Notes under the pieces: generated by a model
The model's database searches: none
Told to the model about the DNA's origin: nothing
What the model saw: only the letters and a program-made list of their open reading frames with translations
In this document: positions 1-8,552 of the stretch, piece by piece
How positions within the stretch are numbered: the first letter of the stretch is position 1
Layout: every line of letters begins with the position of its first letter
Origin: an uncultured Clostridium sp.
Lineage (GTDB): Bacteria; Bacillota_A; Clostridia; TANB77; CAG-508
Reading direction: 5' to 3'
Assembly: GCA_905200315.1 (NCBI GenBank)
Contig: CAJKKA010000010.1
Location: forward strand, 1-27,854
DNA: 27,854 nucleotides
Translations under genes and position numbers: made by a program

Positions 1-2
1 AT

Positions 3-647
3 GTAAATGAGGCATACAATATGTTAGGTGACGAATGTAAAGAAAACCTATATCCCAATATAGAAACTTTTACAAAGAATTACATAGAAACAGTTTTTAA
101 AAGTGAAAAATCTATAGATGTAAAAAATTGGATAGATTCTGAAAATTTTGTTACATATTTAGTTACATATACAGGAGATATTTTATCAACAGGTAATGTA
201 GATAGTGAAAAATTTCAAGATTATATTACAATTGATAGCGAAAATAAAAAGCTAAATGTAAATAGATATATAAAAAGAAAAGAATTAAACAAAGAACAAG
301 AAATTAACAATATTAAATTTACTATAAATTATGTGGATGTATTTAAAGATTATGAAATATATAGCATAAAAGTAGAAAACAAGAACGATAATGAAATTAT
401 TTTAGATAATTTAAATTCTGTTTCTAGTACGTATTTGGAAACTAATGAAGAAACAAAAATAAATTGTTCAAATTATGAAGCTGGAATAAATAGCTTTAAA
501 TATTATGCAGGAGTAACAAAAGACATAAAATTAAAATTTATAAAACAATATAGTGCAGATATTAATGATGATAAAATTGTATTTTCTTCTGCAATATTAG
601 ATACAGAAAATATGGAAAATACAGAAGAAATTGAGGTTCAGTTATAG
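3..647 (+). CDS. NTF2/VirB8-like envelope protein, 5' partial
   Basis: The reading frame is open to the left edge, so only the C-terminal part is present. An ATG at 21 exists, but the residues before it (VNEAYN) align with the same segment of the protein encoded at 1963-3255: both have a Y-N-x-L-x-(D/E)-E core followed by an F/Y-rich helix. This favours a truncated longer gene. I see no catalytic motif. The visible part is soluble, charged and rich in Lys, Glu, Asn, Ile and Tyr, with alternating hydrophobic strands near the C-terminus. By analogy with its two relatives it probably had an N-terminal membrane anchor upstream of the window and a domain outside the membrane. The next gene follows 24 bases later, so they are likely co-transcribed. 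The NTF2/VirB8 label is inferred from the relatives and the context; function is unknown. Confidence 0.6.
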   Translation, partial: VNEAYNMLGDECKENLYPNIETFTKNYIETVFKSEKSIDVKNWIDSENFVTYLVTYTGDILSTGNVDSEKFQDYITIDSENKKLNVNRYIKRKELNKEQEINNIKFTINYVDVFKDYEIYSIKVENKNDNEIILDNLNSVSSTYLETNEETKINCSNYEAGINSFKYYAGVTKDIKLKFIKQYSADINDDKIVFSSAILDTENMENTEEIEVQL

Positions 648-671
648 TAAAATCCAAATGGAGGAGCATAT

Positions 672-1931
672 ATGAAAATAAAAAAAGGAAAAGTACAAGC
701 TATATCAAAAGATAAAAAAAGAAATTCAATAAATAAACTTGTTAATAAATGTATATTTATAAAAATTGTAGCTATATTCATATGTGCTTCTTTTATGCAA
801 AATATATCATATGCAGGAGATGAAAAAGATAAATCTGATATTGAGAGTGAATACCTAACTTCAATTGATATGGTGTTAGAGATTTTAAGGAAAGATAAAG
901 AGATTTCAGATTATGAAAACACTTATAAGTATATTTATTATAAATATACCGGGAATGATTCATATAAAACAGAGCTAGATTTTTCAGCATACGATACAAG
1001 TGGATTTAATGATGTTAGTTCTGATGGAAGTTATTCTGCAAAAAATATTCCAGAAGAAGTTTTAAAATTAAAGAGTAAATTTGAAAGTGCAGCAAAAAAA
1101 TATGGAATAGAAGATTATTTAGATGTTCTACTTGCAATTTGTACTCAAGAATCTCATGGTGGAGGAAACGATGTAATGCAATGTGGAGCTTCCTCTGTTG
1201 ATGAGAGTATTGATACGGGTACAAGAATGTTTAGTGAAATTTTAAAAAAAGCAGGAAAAGATTTAGATATATCATTGCAAGCATATAATTATGGGTCTGG
1301 TTACATTAGTTATGCAAAAGCAAGGGGTGGATATTCAAAAGAAAATGCTATAGAATTTGCTAAGATTCATAGTGGTGGAAAAAAACATGAGGCTGGTAAT
1401 CCACTTGGAGAATGGAAATATGGGGATCAGAACTATGTTGAACATGTAAAACAATATTTGGATGTTTCAGCAAATAGTAAATCAACAGATATGTTGAAAA
1501 ATGCAAAAAGTTTACATGAAATATTAGAGAAAAATAATGCTTCTTGGAGTATATCAAATTTACCAAGTTACAAGAATATAAGGAAATCTAAATATGTTTG
1601 TTGCGCAAATTATGTTTCAGCCGTTTTAGTTGATACAGGTTATATTAGTGAATCAAAATATACAGCTTCAGCAGCTGGATTAGAAGGAGTTTTAAGTAAA
1701 GAGTCAAAATTTAAGAAAATTAGTAGTTTTTCAAATATTAAAGCAGGAGATGTTGTATTTATGACAAGACCAAATTCTAGTAGTGGAATAGGTCACGTAC
1801 AAATTTATGCGGGAAATAATAAATGGTATAACACAGGAAGTACAAATTCAATACGAGCAGCAAGTCCAAAATCTTCAGCAGCGTCATATGTAAGTGGAAG
1901 ATTTGTTTGTGCATATAGATATACTAAATAA
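672..1931 (+). CDS. CwlT/Orf14-like two-domain wall hydrolase
   Basis: A 419-residue exported peptidoglycan hydrolase. Residues 1-25 are basic and 26-48 form a hydrophobic signal or anchor ending in SYA, a plausible signal peptidase site after Ala48. Residues about 125-265 match the lysozyme-like domain of Tn916 Orf14 and ICEBs1 CwlT. The pattern is AICTQESHGGG with candidate catalytic Glu160, then MQC, LQAYNYGSGY and YGDQNYVEHV. Residues about 300-419 form an NlpC/P60- or CHAP-like cysteine peptidase, with Cys311 in CANYVS and His375 in GHVQIYAGN. In conjugative elements such enzymes open the wall for the secretion channel. The start has GGAGGA at 660-665. It lies between two NTF2/VirB8-like genes, which supports a secretion-linked role. 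The lysozyme domain assignment is firm; the exact peptidase family is less certain. Confidence 0.85.
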   Translation: MKIKKGKVQAISKDKKRNSINKLVNKCIFIKIVAIFICASFMQNISYAGDEKDKSDIESEYLTSIDMVLEILRKDKEISDYENTYKYIYYKYTGNDSYKTELDFSAYDTSGFNDVSSDGSYSAKNIPEEVLKLKSKFESAAKKYGIEDYLDVLLAICTQESHGGGNDVMQCGASSVDESIDTGTRMFSEILKKAGKDLDISLQAYNYGSGYISYAKARGGYSKENAIEFAKIHSGGKKHEAGNPLGEWKYGDQNYVEHVKQYLDVSANSKSTDMLKNAKSLHEILEKNNASWSISNLPSYKNIRKSKYVCCANYVSAVLVDTGYISESKYTASAAGLEGVLSKESKFKKISSFSNIKAGDVVFMTRPNSSSGIGHVQIYAGNNKWYNTGSTNSIRAASPKSSAASYVSGRFVCAYRYTK

Positions 1932-1962
1932 ATATAAAATTTATTATGTTAGGGGAATATTT

Positions 1963-3255
1963 ATGGAAAAATTAAAAAAAAGTATTTTAATTTTACTAAT
2001 AATTATTGTTATTATTATAATTTGTATAGTTTCAATGAAATTTCATAAAAAAAATGATGATATACAAGAAGTTGAGGACACTGAAGATAAATTATATGTA
2101 GATACAGAATTACAATCAATAAATGATATTAATATGTATGCAATTATAGAAAATATAGTAAATTCATATATTGATTATAATTCAAATAATGAATATGAAA
2201 AAATAATCAGTATGATTGACGATAAATATATAAAAGATAATAATATAACAACAGATAATGTAAAGGATAAAATTGAAGAAATAAAAGGTTCTCCGCTAGT
2301 ATTAATTAATAATATAACTCAACAGAATATTTCTAATAATAAAACTATTTATAATATTTCATATGATCTTGTAAAAGATAAAAGCCTAGAAGAAAATGAT
2401 GGTTTAAGATATGAAAGTTTTTATAATACAAATGAAGAAACTACTACAGAAGAAAATTGTAGAATCAATATAAATATTGATTCAGAACAACAGATTTTTT
2501 CAATAGTGCCAGGAAAGATGGAACAAAGTGATTTTTCGATTGAAAAAAATGAGTACAATACATATGAATATATTGTGTTAAATTCTCAAAAACAAGCGGA
2601 AATGTATATACAAAATTTTGAAAATAATCTAAGGTACAAAATAAAAGAAAGTTATAATAAACTGGATGAGGAATATAAGAAAAAAAGATTTGGAAGTTTA
2701 GAAAAATATCAACAATATATGAATGAAAATGAAAAATATTTTTTGAATTTTGAATTAAATAAATATAAAGAAGAAAATAATGACAATTACACAGAATATA
2801 TTTGCATAGATCAATATGGTAATTATTATATTTTTAAAGATAAAGGTGTTATGGATTATACTGTAATGCTTGATACATATACTATAGATTCAGATGAATT
2901 TAACAACAAATATAATAATGGTTCAGAACAATTAAAAGTTGGAATGAACTTGGAAAAAATATTTCAAGCTTTAAATAGAAAAGATTATAATTATATATAT
3001 GAAAAGCTAGATGATAATTTTAAACAGAATAATTTCCCAACATTAACAGATTTTGAAACATATGCTAAAAGTACGTTCTTTGATATTAACAAAATAGAAT
3101 ATGGAGATTTTGAGGAAAAATCTGGAGTGTATGTGTATAAAATATCTTTATCTGATGCAACAGAAAGTGCAAACGAAGAAAAGAAAGTGACAAAGAATTT
3201 TATTATAAAGCTAGAAGATAATAATAACTTTAAAATGGCATTTAATGTAGACTAA
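1963..3255 (+). CDS. Membrane-anchored NTF2/VirB8-like protein
   Basis: A 430-residue protein. The frame extends further upstream, but ATG 1963 is chosen because AGGGGA lies just before it and an earlier start would overlap the preceding gene. Residues 7-26 are one very hydrophobic membrane segment after a short basic N-terminus. The rest is predicted to lie outside the cell as three domains at about 55-180, 205-310 and 325-430. The third contains a helix-rich stretch (LNRKDYNYIYEKLDDNF) followed by strands, typical in outline of NTF2-like folds such as VirB8/TcpC. The product of 5806-6969 has the same layout and the same NRKDY/NSKDY-type motif, so the two are paralogues. No catalytic residues are evident. 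It is likely a structural or assembly factor for the adjacent hydrolases or channel. The fold assignment is inference. Confidence 0.65.
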   Translation: MEKLKKSILILLIIIVIIIICIVSMKFHKKNDDIQEVEDTEDKLYVDTELQSINDINMYAIIENIVNSYIDYNSNNEYEKIISMIDDKYIKDNNITTDNVKDKIEEIKGSPLVLINNITQQNISNNKTIYNISYDLVKDKSLEENDGLRYESFYNTNEETTTEENCRININIDSEQQIFSIVPGKMEQSDFSIEKNEYNTYEYIVLNSQKQAEMYIQNFENNLRYKIKESYNKLDEEYKKKRFGSLEKYQQYMNENEKYFLNFELNKYKEENNDNYTEYICIDQYGNYYIFKDKGVMDYTVMLDTYTIDSDEFNNKYNNGSEQLKVGMNLEKIFQALNRKDYNYIYEKLDDNFKQNNFPTLTDFETYAKSTFFDINKIEYGDFEEKSGVYVYKISLSDATESANEEKKVTKNFIIKLEDNNNFKMAFNVD

Positions 3256-3286
3256 AAAAAAGTATAGTTATACTTTGGAGGAATAT

Positions 3287-5794
3287 ATGGGAATAAAGCA
3301 AAATTTTGAAGCTGCTAAAGAAGAAGCTAAGAAAGAAATAAAGAAACTAGCTAAGGAATTAGCAAAAAAAATATTAACAACTGTAGGACCTTATTTATTA
3401 GGATTTATTTTAATTGCTGGATGTTTTTTTGTTATACAAGGAAAATTAAAGGATATAGCAGATGAAGTTGTAAAAGCAGCTTCAAAAGTTACAAGTGTTT
3501 TTGATAATTCATCAGATACACCAGCAGTTATTATAAATGATGATTTAATAAAAGAAGTAAAAAAAGAGATGGCAAGCGAGTCTATAAATATAGATGAAAC
3601 TTATCTTACAGATGCTTTATTAAAAGCTTCTTTAGAGGCTTATTATGCAACACAATATCCGTATATAGATGGTGTGGACTATGGAGACGAAAAAGAAGGA
3701 GAAGTATCAAATGTAATTAAAGGAGCTATTTATTTAAAAAGAGAAAATAAGGACATGCAGTATATTAATTATGGTTCTTTTACATCTATGATGGGAGATG
3801 GAAAATCTACATCAGATAAAGATAATGTAAAAATGAAGTTTTCTGTTGACAATGATGGAAATATTGTAGTTGCAACTTGGAGTATGACGAATACTGTAAC
3901 AGAAAATAAACAGGCAGATGGCACATATTCTCAAGATGGTTCTGAAACAAGCACAAGTTATAGTATTTCTGAATACAAAATAGACCAAAAAACGCTAACT
4001 GAGCAATATACAATGTCGTATAAGTTGCCTATTTTATTAGGAAATATGTATTCAAACGAGGGCTTTGGTGTTGCAGTTGCAAAACTTGGGAAAAATGCAA
4101 AAATAGAACTTTCTATATTAGATGACACAAGTGAAACAAGAACTGTAAGTAGAGAATTATTAAAAGAAAATTATAAAACTAGTGGAACATATAGTTGGAG
4201 AGATATGGAAGATGACCCTTTAAAAACAGATAATTTTGAAGGGGTAGAATGGGCAAATGATTATACAAGTGAAGATACAGCATATAAGGTAATTACTGAA
4301 ACAAGTGAATCTAACAATATAACAATAAAACCAACAGCTGTAGATACTTGGACTGTAAAAGGTGAAGTAACAGACATAAGGGCCAATACCAATACCAATA
4401 CAGATTCAAATGAAACGGAAATGGATAATGATTCAGATTATAAAGAAGATACAACAACAACTGTTTCACAAGATCAAATTGATAAAATAAAAGAAAACAT
4501 TATGAATAATAAAGCCGAAGGCACAGAAGGTCCTATGACGGTAAACTCTATTGAAAGTGTAGATGCAAAAGTTTATAAAAAAGTAACAGACCATAAAATG
4601 AAAACAGATACAACAACAACAACTACTACATACACATCATCAGATATGCAATTAACAGACAATACAGACAAATTTTTAGCTCTAATAAAAGCAGATAAAA
4701 ATGGAAACTACAGTAAAGATGGAGAACTGGTAAAATATATAAAAAAAGGAATAAAAGTTACAAAAACAACAAGTGCTGTAAGTTGGACAAGCAATAATTC
4801 ATCATCAACAAGTGGTGGAGATTATATTGTTGATACAACTAAGTCAGATAGCAGTTTAGTTATAAATGATAAAAAAACATTAAAAAAAGCTTTTATGGGT
4901 TATTCAACTAATCAAAAATTATTAGCAAATGTTGATACATTTTTAGAAATGCAGAAAAAATATCATGTTAATGCAGTTTTTGCAGCAGCAGTTTCAATAG
5001 TTGAAACAACAGCAGGTACTGCTGGACACGGAGCTGATTCATGTCATAATTGGTTTAATTATCAACCAATTAGTGGAATGAAAAAAGGTGATAGTAGTTG
5101 GGCAGCGTTTTCTAATGATGCAGATGGAATAATGGGATTTGGACAATTGATTGCTACAAGTCCAAGCTATTATTTTAGTAAAGGCGATAACACAGTTTAT
5201 AAAATTGAAAAAGACTATTGGAAAAAAGGAAAAGATAATGAAGAACATGAATGGGCAGATAATGTAACTAAACTTATGGATGATATGTACAAAGCCGCAG
5301 GGATAAAGATTAAAACTCAAGGAAATGGTGATGTAATATCAACGTGTAAAGAAATTACACAATTATATTTAGGAAGGAAAGGACATTATGGACCACAGAC
5401 ATATGGAAATATAAAAAAAACATATGAATCAGATACAAATCTAGTTTGTGCAACATATGTATCTGTTGTATTATATAAATCTGGATTGCTAACTGAGAGT
5501 CAAATAAATAAATATAATTATCACTGGACAGGTTCAGGAGGAATACCGGATATGCTAAAAGCTGCTGGATGGAAGCAAGTTCCTCTTTCAGAATCAAAAC
5601 CAGGAGATGTATGGAATAGACCATCAACAGGTGGAGCTTATAGTGGCGGTCATGCAATGATATATGCAGGAAATGGTAAGGTCTGGGATCAAACAAGTTG
5701 TATGATAAGTTCTGGTGGAGGTACTCCATGTAAAGGACCAAGAAATTATACAAATACAAGTGGTGTTGTTTGTTGGAGAGCACCATCTAATTAA
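3287..5794 (+). CDS. Large glucosaminidase plus cysteine peptidase wall hydrolase
   Basis: An 835-residue bitopic hydrolase. ATG 3287 is preferred over an in-frame TTG at 3275 because GGAGGA at 3277-3282 is well placed for it. Residues 1-28 are an amphipathic Lys/Ala/Glu helix and 29-50 are a membrane segment. Residues about 90-530 are long, Thr/Ser/Asp-rich and unassigned, with TNTNTN and Thr-run low-complexity parts. Residues about 535-690 resemble the glucosaminidase family (PF01832), with candidate catalytic Glu573 in SIVETTAGTAGHG and a following HNWFNYQP segment. Residues about 710-835 are a cysteine peptidase with Cys721 (VCATYVS), His789 (GGHAMIYAGN) and a KPGDV motif. This domain is homologous to the C-terminus of the hydrolase at 672-1931. 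It is probably a second hydrolase of the same envelope machine. Confidence 0.8.
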   Translation: MGIKQNFEAAKEEAKKEIKKLAKELAKKILTTVGPYLLGFILIAGCFFVIQGKLKDIADEVVKAASKVTSVFDNSSDTPAVIINDDLIKEVKKEMASESINIDETYLTDALLKASLEAYYATQYPYIDGVDYGDEKEGEVSNVIKGAIYLKRENKDMQYINYGSFTSMMGDGKSTSDKDNVKMKFSVDNDGNIVVATWSMTNTVTENKQADGTYSQDGSETSTSYSISEYKIDQKTLTEQYTMSYKLPILLGNMYSNEGFGVAVAKLGKNAKIELSILDDTSETRTVSRELLKENYKTSGTYSWRDMEDDPLKTDNFEGVEWANDYTSEDTAYKVITETSESNNITIKPTAVDTWTVKGEVTDIRANTNTNTDSNETEMDNDSDYKEDTTTTVSQDQIDKIKENIMNNKAEGTEGPMTVNSIESVDAKVYKKVTDHKMKTDTTTTTTTYTSSDMQLTDNTDKFLALIKADKNGNYSKDGELVKYIKKGIKVTKTTSAVSWTSNNSSSTSGGDYIVDTTKSDSSLVINDKKTLKKAFMGYSTNQKLLANVDTFLEMQKKYHVNAVFAAAVSIVETTAGTAGHGADSCHNWFNYQPISGMKKGDSSWAAFSNDADGIMGFGQLIATSPSYYFSKGDNTVYKIEKDYWKKGKDNEEHEWADNVTKLMDDMYKAAGIKIKTQGNGDVISTCKEITQLYLGRKGHYGPQTYGNIKKTYESDTNLVCATYVSVVLYKSGLLTESQINKYNYHWTGSGGIPDMLKAAGWKQVPLSESKPGDVWNRPSTGGAYSGGHAMIYAGNGKVWDQTSCMISSGGGTPCKGPRNYTNTSGVVCWRAPSN

Positions 5795-5805
5795 AGGGAG
5801 TATAG

Positions 5806-6969
5806 ATGAAAAGATTGAAGGTTATTATAATATTTTTAATAGTAATTATTGGAAGCTTGTTTATTTTATTAATATCAATAAATAATAGACAAGAAATATC
5901 TAAAAGTAAGAACTCAGATGAATATTTAAAAGATGAAGAAACAGAAGAAATTAAATATGAAGATAAACAAAAAGTAGATAATAGTGTAGATTTTTATACT
6001 GTTAGTGAATGCATATTTGAATATAATAAAAATAAAGATGAAAATTTTATAAATTGTTATGTAATCAATATATTACAATACACGGAAGAAAGTTTAAATA
6101 TAACTAATTATGCTGTGAAAAGCTTAAATGTCGGACAAAATAATGTGAATTATGAATTTTATAAAGTCAAAATGAATTATAAAGATTGTGTATATAATAT
6201 AGAGAGAATAGATTGTCAAGATGTTGAAGATATAAATATAAAAGATAATAACGAAATTGAAGAAAATAAAACAAAAAATTATACATATTGCTTTAAAGAC
6301 GATGAAGAAATAGCAGAATATAAATATGAAACACTAAAATATCAGTTAATGTATGATACAGATAATTTTTATAATTTATTAGAATCTGAGTATAAAACTA
6401 AAAAATTTAATAATGAAATTAATAATTATAAAAGATATGTAAGTGATAATATAGAAAAACTAAAAAATTCAATACTTTTAAAATATAAAGTAGATGAAAA
6501 TGATGATATAATAGAGTATATTATGGAGAATGAGTATAAAAATCAATATATAATATTTGTTAATAAAAATGAAATAAGCAAAGTAAGATTGGATAATTAT
6601 ACTATATTAACTGAAAATTATATAGAGGATTATAATTCATTAGACAATTCTTCTAAAGCTCATACTAATGTTGATATATTTTTAAAAATGATAAATTCAA
6701 AAGATTATAAGCAAGCTTATGAAAAGTTAGAAGAAACAGAAAAAAACGGTAATTTAGATAGTTTAGATAAATTTAGAGAATATATAGAAAATAATTTTTA
6801 TGAAACAAATTACTTAGATGTAAATTATGTAGAAGAAAATGATGATGGAAATTATATTGTAAATACAACATTAAAAAATAATATAAGTAGCGCAGCAGAT
6901 TCTATGGAAAAAAACTTTGTGGTTAAATTAAATGAAGGTACGGATTTTGTTATTTCATTTGAAATATAA
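5806..6969 (+). CDS. Membrane-anchored NTF2/VirB8-like paralogue
   Basis: A 387-residue protein with AAAGGGAG 5-13 bases before ATG 5806. Residues 5-25 form one membrane segment. The exported part falls into three blocks (about 60-160, 175-270 and 280-387) in the same order as the product of 1963-3255. Shared features are an F/Y-x-V/I helix at the start of block one, L-x-x-x-Y-x-x-K-K/R-F in block two, and (N/S)KDYxxxYEKL plus a following F-x-x-Y in block three. It starts 11 bases after the large hydrolase gene and is the last gene before a strong terminator. I see no enzyme motif. The alternation with hydrolases suggests each of these proteins may position or control a neighbouring hydrolase. 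The function is inferred, not shown. Confidence 0.65.
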   Translation: MKRLKVIIIFLIVIIGSLFILLISINNRQEISKSKNSDEYLKDEETEEIKYEDKQKVDNSVDFYTVSECIFEYNKNKDENFINCYVINILQYTEESLNITNYAVKSLNVGQNNVNYEFYKVKMNYKDCVYNIERIDCQDVEDINIKDNNEIEENKTKNYTYCFKDDEEIAEYKYETLKYQLMYDTDNFYNLLESEYKTKKFNNEINNYKRYVSDNIEKLKNSILLKYKVDENDDIIEYIMENEYKNQYIIFVNKNEISKVRLDNYTILTENYIEDYNSLDNSSKAHTNVDIFLKMINSKDYKQAYEKLEETEKNGNLDSLDKFREYIENNFYETNYLDVNYVEENDDGNYIVNTTLKNNISSAADSMEKNFVVKLNEGTDFVISFEI

Positions 6970-6975
6970 AAATTA

Positions 6976-7005
6976 AATAAGACTGGTCTTGACCAGTCTT
7001 ATTTT
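6976..7005 (+). terminator. Rho-independent terminator of the hydrolase operon
   Basis: AATAAGACTGGTC (6976-6988) pairs perfectly with GACCAGTCTTATT (6991-7003) across a 2-base TT loop, and the T-rich run continues to 7005. It starts 7 bases after the stop of the preceding gene. The right arm overlaps the -35 box of the next promoter. Confidence 0.85.
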
Positions 7006-7017
7006 CTATCCTATAAT
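6989..7017 (+). promoter_or_regulatory. Sigma-A promoter overlapping the terminator
   Basis: TTGACC at 6989-6994 and a perfect TATAAT at 7012-7017 are separated by exactly 17 bases. The -35 box occupies the loop and right arm of the terminator hairpin. The predicted start near 7024 leaves a leader of only about 13 bases, beginning close to the AGAGGTG ribosome site. It should serve the unknown-mntA-hepT operon. Confidence 0.7.
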
Positions 7018-7036
7018 AATTCTAGAGGTGATATTT

Positions 7037-8242
7037 ATGAATAAGAATGAAGAAGCTTTTGAAAAGCTAAGAGATTTTAGAATGGAAAAAATGATAGAAA
7101 TAAAAAACTCTGAAAATGGTGAAAATATAGATATAGAAGATGTTATATATTGTGGCCAAATGGATTTTGAGATTGATGGAGAATTAAAAAAGAAAGATGT
7201 ATTTCTCATGAAAAAGAATGTAGATGGTAGTATAAAGTGGGAATACTATGCAGATGGTGATATGATAGCTATAGATTATAATGAAATGATTATTCCTACA
7301 ACAGAATATCAAAAAGTAGATTTTAAGCCATTAATAAAAAATGAAGATAAGCAAGTTTCATTAAATGAATTGGAAATAGAGAAAATGAGCCATATGGCAA
7401 AAGCTCTTGGAATAAAAGAAAAACAAATAGATGCTTGTGCAGAAATAGACAATAGTAAATTAACAGAAGAAAATTTATTACGCTCATTAAATATAAAATC
7501 TGAATTTAATCCAAATAATAAAATAAATGGTTCTGAAAGTTTTGATAACCTTATACCAGGAACAAGTAAATTTAGTAAAATTGCTGTAGTATATTCTAAT
7601 AATTCAAACGATAGATTTAAAATGGTAGGAATTACAAATGATGGAAAAGTAGAAGAAATACCAGCATTAACTCAAACAGAGGGAGTAAATCCAGCAGAAA
7701 AAATAGTTTCAGCAGATAGATATGGTGAAAACATAAAAGAACAAAGTGCACAAGCAATGTTTAAGATAAAGGGAAGAGCCAATGAAGGCTTTTCAATAAA
7801 TATAGGAAGCATGGGATGTGTAGAAGTTAATTACATAAGAAGAAGTACAGATGATGAATATCTAAGTATTCCAGTAGAAGCAACACACACAAGATATGTA
7901 AAAAGTGAAATGAAAAGACAAATGGATAAAACAAAAAATACAAGAGTTGAAGAAGAAATTGATAAATCTCAAGCAGAAATAAAAGAACATGGAAATGCAG
8001 AGTGGAAAAACATCGATGATGACCCTAATAATGATATAAACCATGATGATGTAATAAGAATAAAAGATGGAACAGAAGAAATATCATTTGAAGAAGAAGC
8101 TAAAAAAGCAAAAGTAAGTGTAGAAGAATTTAAAAGAATATATGAAGAACAATCTGAAAGCTTAACTCCAGAACAAAGAATAGAAAATGTACACGAAGAA
8201 ATAGAAGAACAATATATGGGACATGAAGAAAGGAGAAGATAA
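7037..8242 (+). CDS. Unrecognised cytoplasmic protein
   Basis: A 401-residue protein. An earlier in-frame ATG at 6989 lies inside the terminator, so ATG 7037 with AGAGGTG (7024-7030) is taken as the start. There is no signal peptide or membrane segment. Residues 1-90 include alternating strands with a GQMDFEIDGE segment. Residues 170-285 include strands such as KIAVVYSN and GFSINIGSMGCVEVNYIRR. Residues 290-401 are highly charged and helical, with an acidic DDDPNNDIN stretch and an Arg-rich C-terminus. I do not recognise a family with confidence. It may be an accessory protein of conjugative elements, because it sits between a secretion-like operon and a toxin-antitoxin pair. It has its own promoter, and its stop is one base before the mntA start, so all three genes are probably one transcript. 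Confidence 0.6.
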   Translation: MNKNEEAFEKLRDFRMEKMIEIKNSENGENIDIEDVIYCGQMDFEIDGELKKKDVFLMKKNVDGSIKWEYYADGDMIAIDYNEMIIPTTEYQKVDFKPLIKNEDKQVSLNELEIEKMSHMAKALGIKEKQIDACAEIDNSKLTEENLLRSLNIKSEFNPNNKINGSESFDNLIPGTSKFSKIAVVYSNNSNDRFKMVGITNDGKVEEIPALTQTEGVNPAEKIVSADRYGENIKEQSAQAMFKIKGRANEGFSINIGSMGCVEVNYIRRSTDDEYLSIPVEATHTRYVKSEMKRQMDKTKNTRVEEEIDKSQAEIKEHGNAEWKNIDDDPNNDINHDDVIRIKDGTEEISFEEEAKKAKVSVEEFKRIYEEQSESLTPEQRIENVHEEIEEQYMGHEERRR

Positions 8243-8243
8243 A

Positions 8244-8552
8244 ATGTGTGAAAAAGTATATTCTATAGATGAAATAAAAAAAATGCTATATGAAATATTG
8301 AAAAGAGCAGATGTAAAAAAAGCAATTTTATTTGGCTCTTATGCAAAAAATACTCAAACAGCTACAAGTGATGTAGATATTGTAATAGATAGTGAAGGAA
8401 AATTGCTAAATATAAATTTTTACGGGTTACTTGAAGAAATAGTACAAAAATTACAAAAAAATATAGATTTGTTTGAAATTACAGAAATCAAGAAAAATAG
8501 TCCTATATACCAAAATATTGTAAAGGAGGGAATTACAATTTATGAAAAGTAA
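8244..8552 (+). CDS. mntA: MntA-like minimal nucleotidyltransferase antitoxin
   Basis: A 102-residue minimal nucleotidyltransferase. ATG 8244 is chosen because AAAGGAG lies 8-9 bases upstream; an in-frame ATG at 8223 would overlap the preceding gene. The family signature GS-x10-D-x-D is exact: Gly31, Ser32, Asp43 and Asp45 in GSYAKNTQTATSDVDIVI. A third candidate metal ligand is Asp75 in NIDLFE. In characterised HepT/MntA (type VII) systems MntA adds AMP to a tyrosine of HepT and so silences the toxin. The gene overlaps hepT by 11 bases in the standard antitoxin-toxin order, which supports pairing. All catalytic residues are present, so it should be active. Confidence 0.9.
   Translation: MCEKVYSIDEIKKMLYEILKRADVKKAILFGSYAKNTQTATSDVDIVIDSEGKLLNINFYGLLEEIVQKLQKNIDLFEITEIKKNSPIYQNIVKEGITIYEK

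Noticed and set aside
4384..4401. Hexamer repeat ACCAAT x3
   Set aside because: It encodes a short TNTNTN low-complexity linker and is too short to be a meaningful tandem array.
5355..5786. 143-codon minus-strand ORF
   Set aside because: Antisense to the conserved peptidase domain of the large hydrolase; composition is that of a shadow frame.
6989..7036. Upstream ATG extension of the 401-residue protein
   Set aside because: It would start inside the terminator and upstream of the predicted transcript start.
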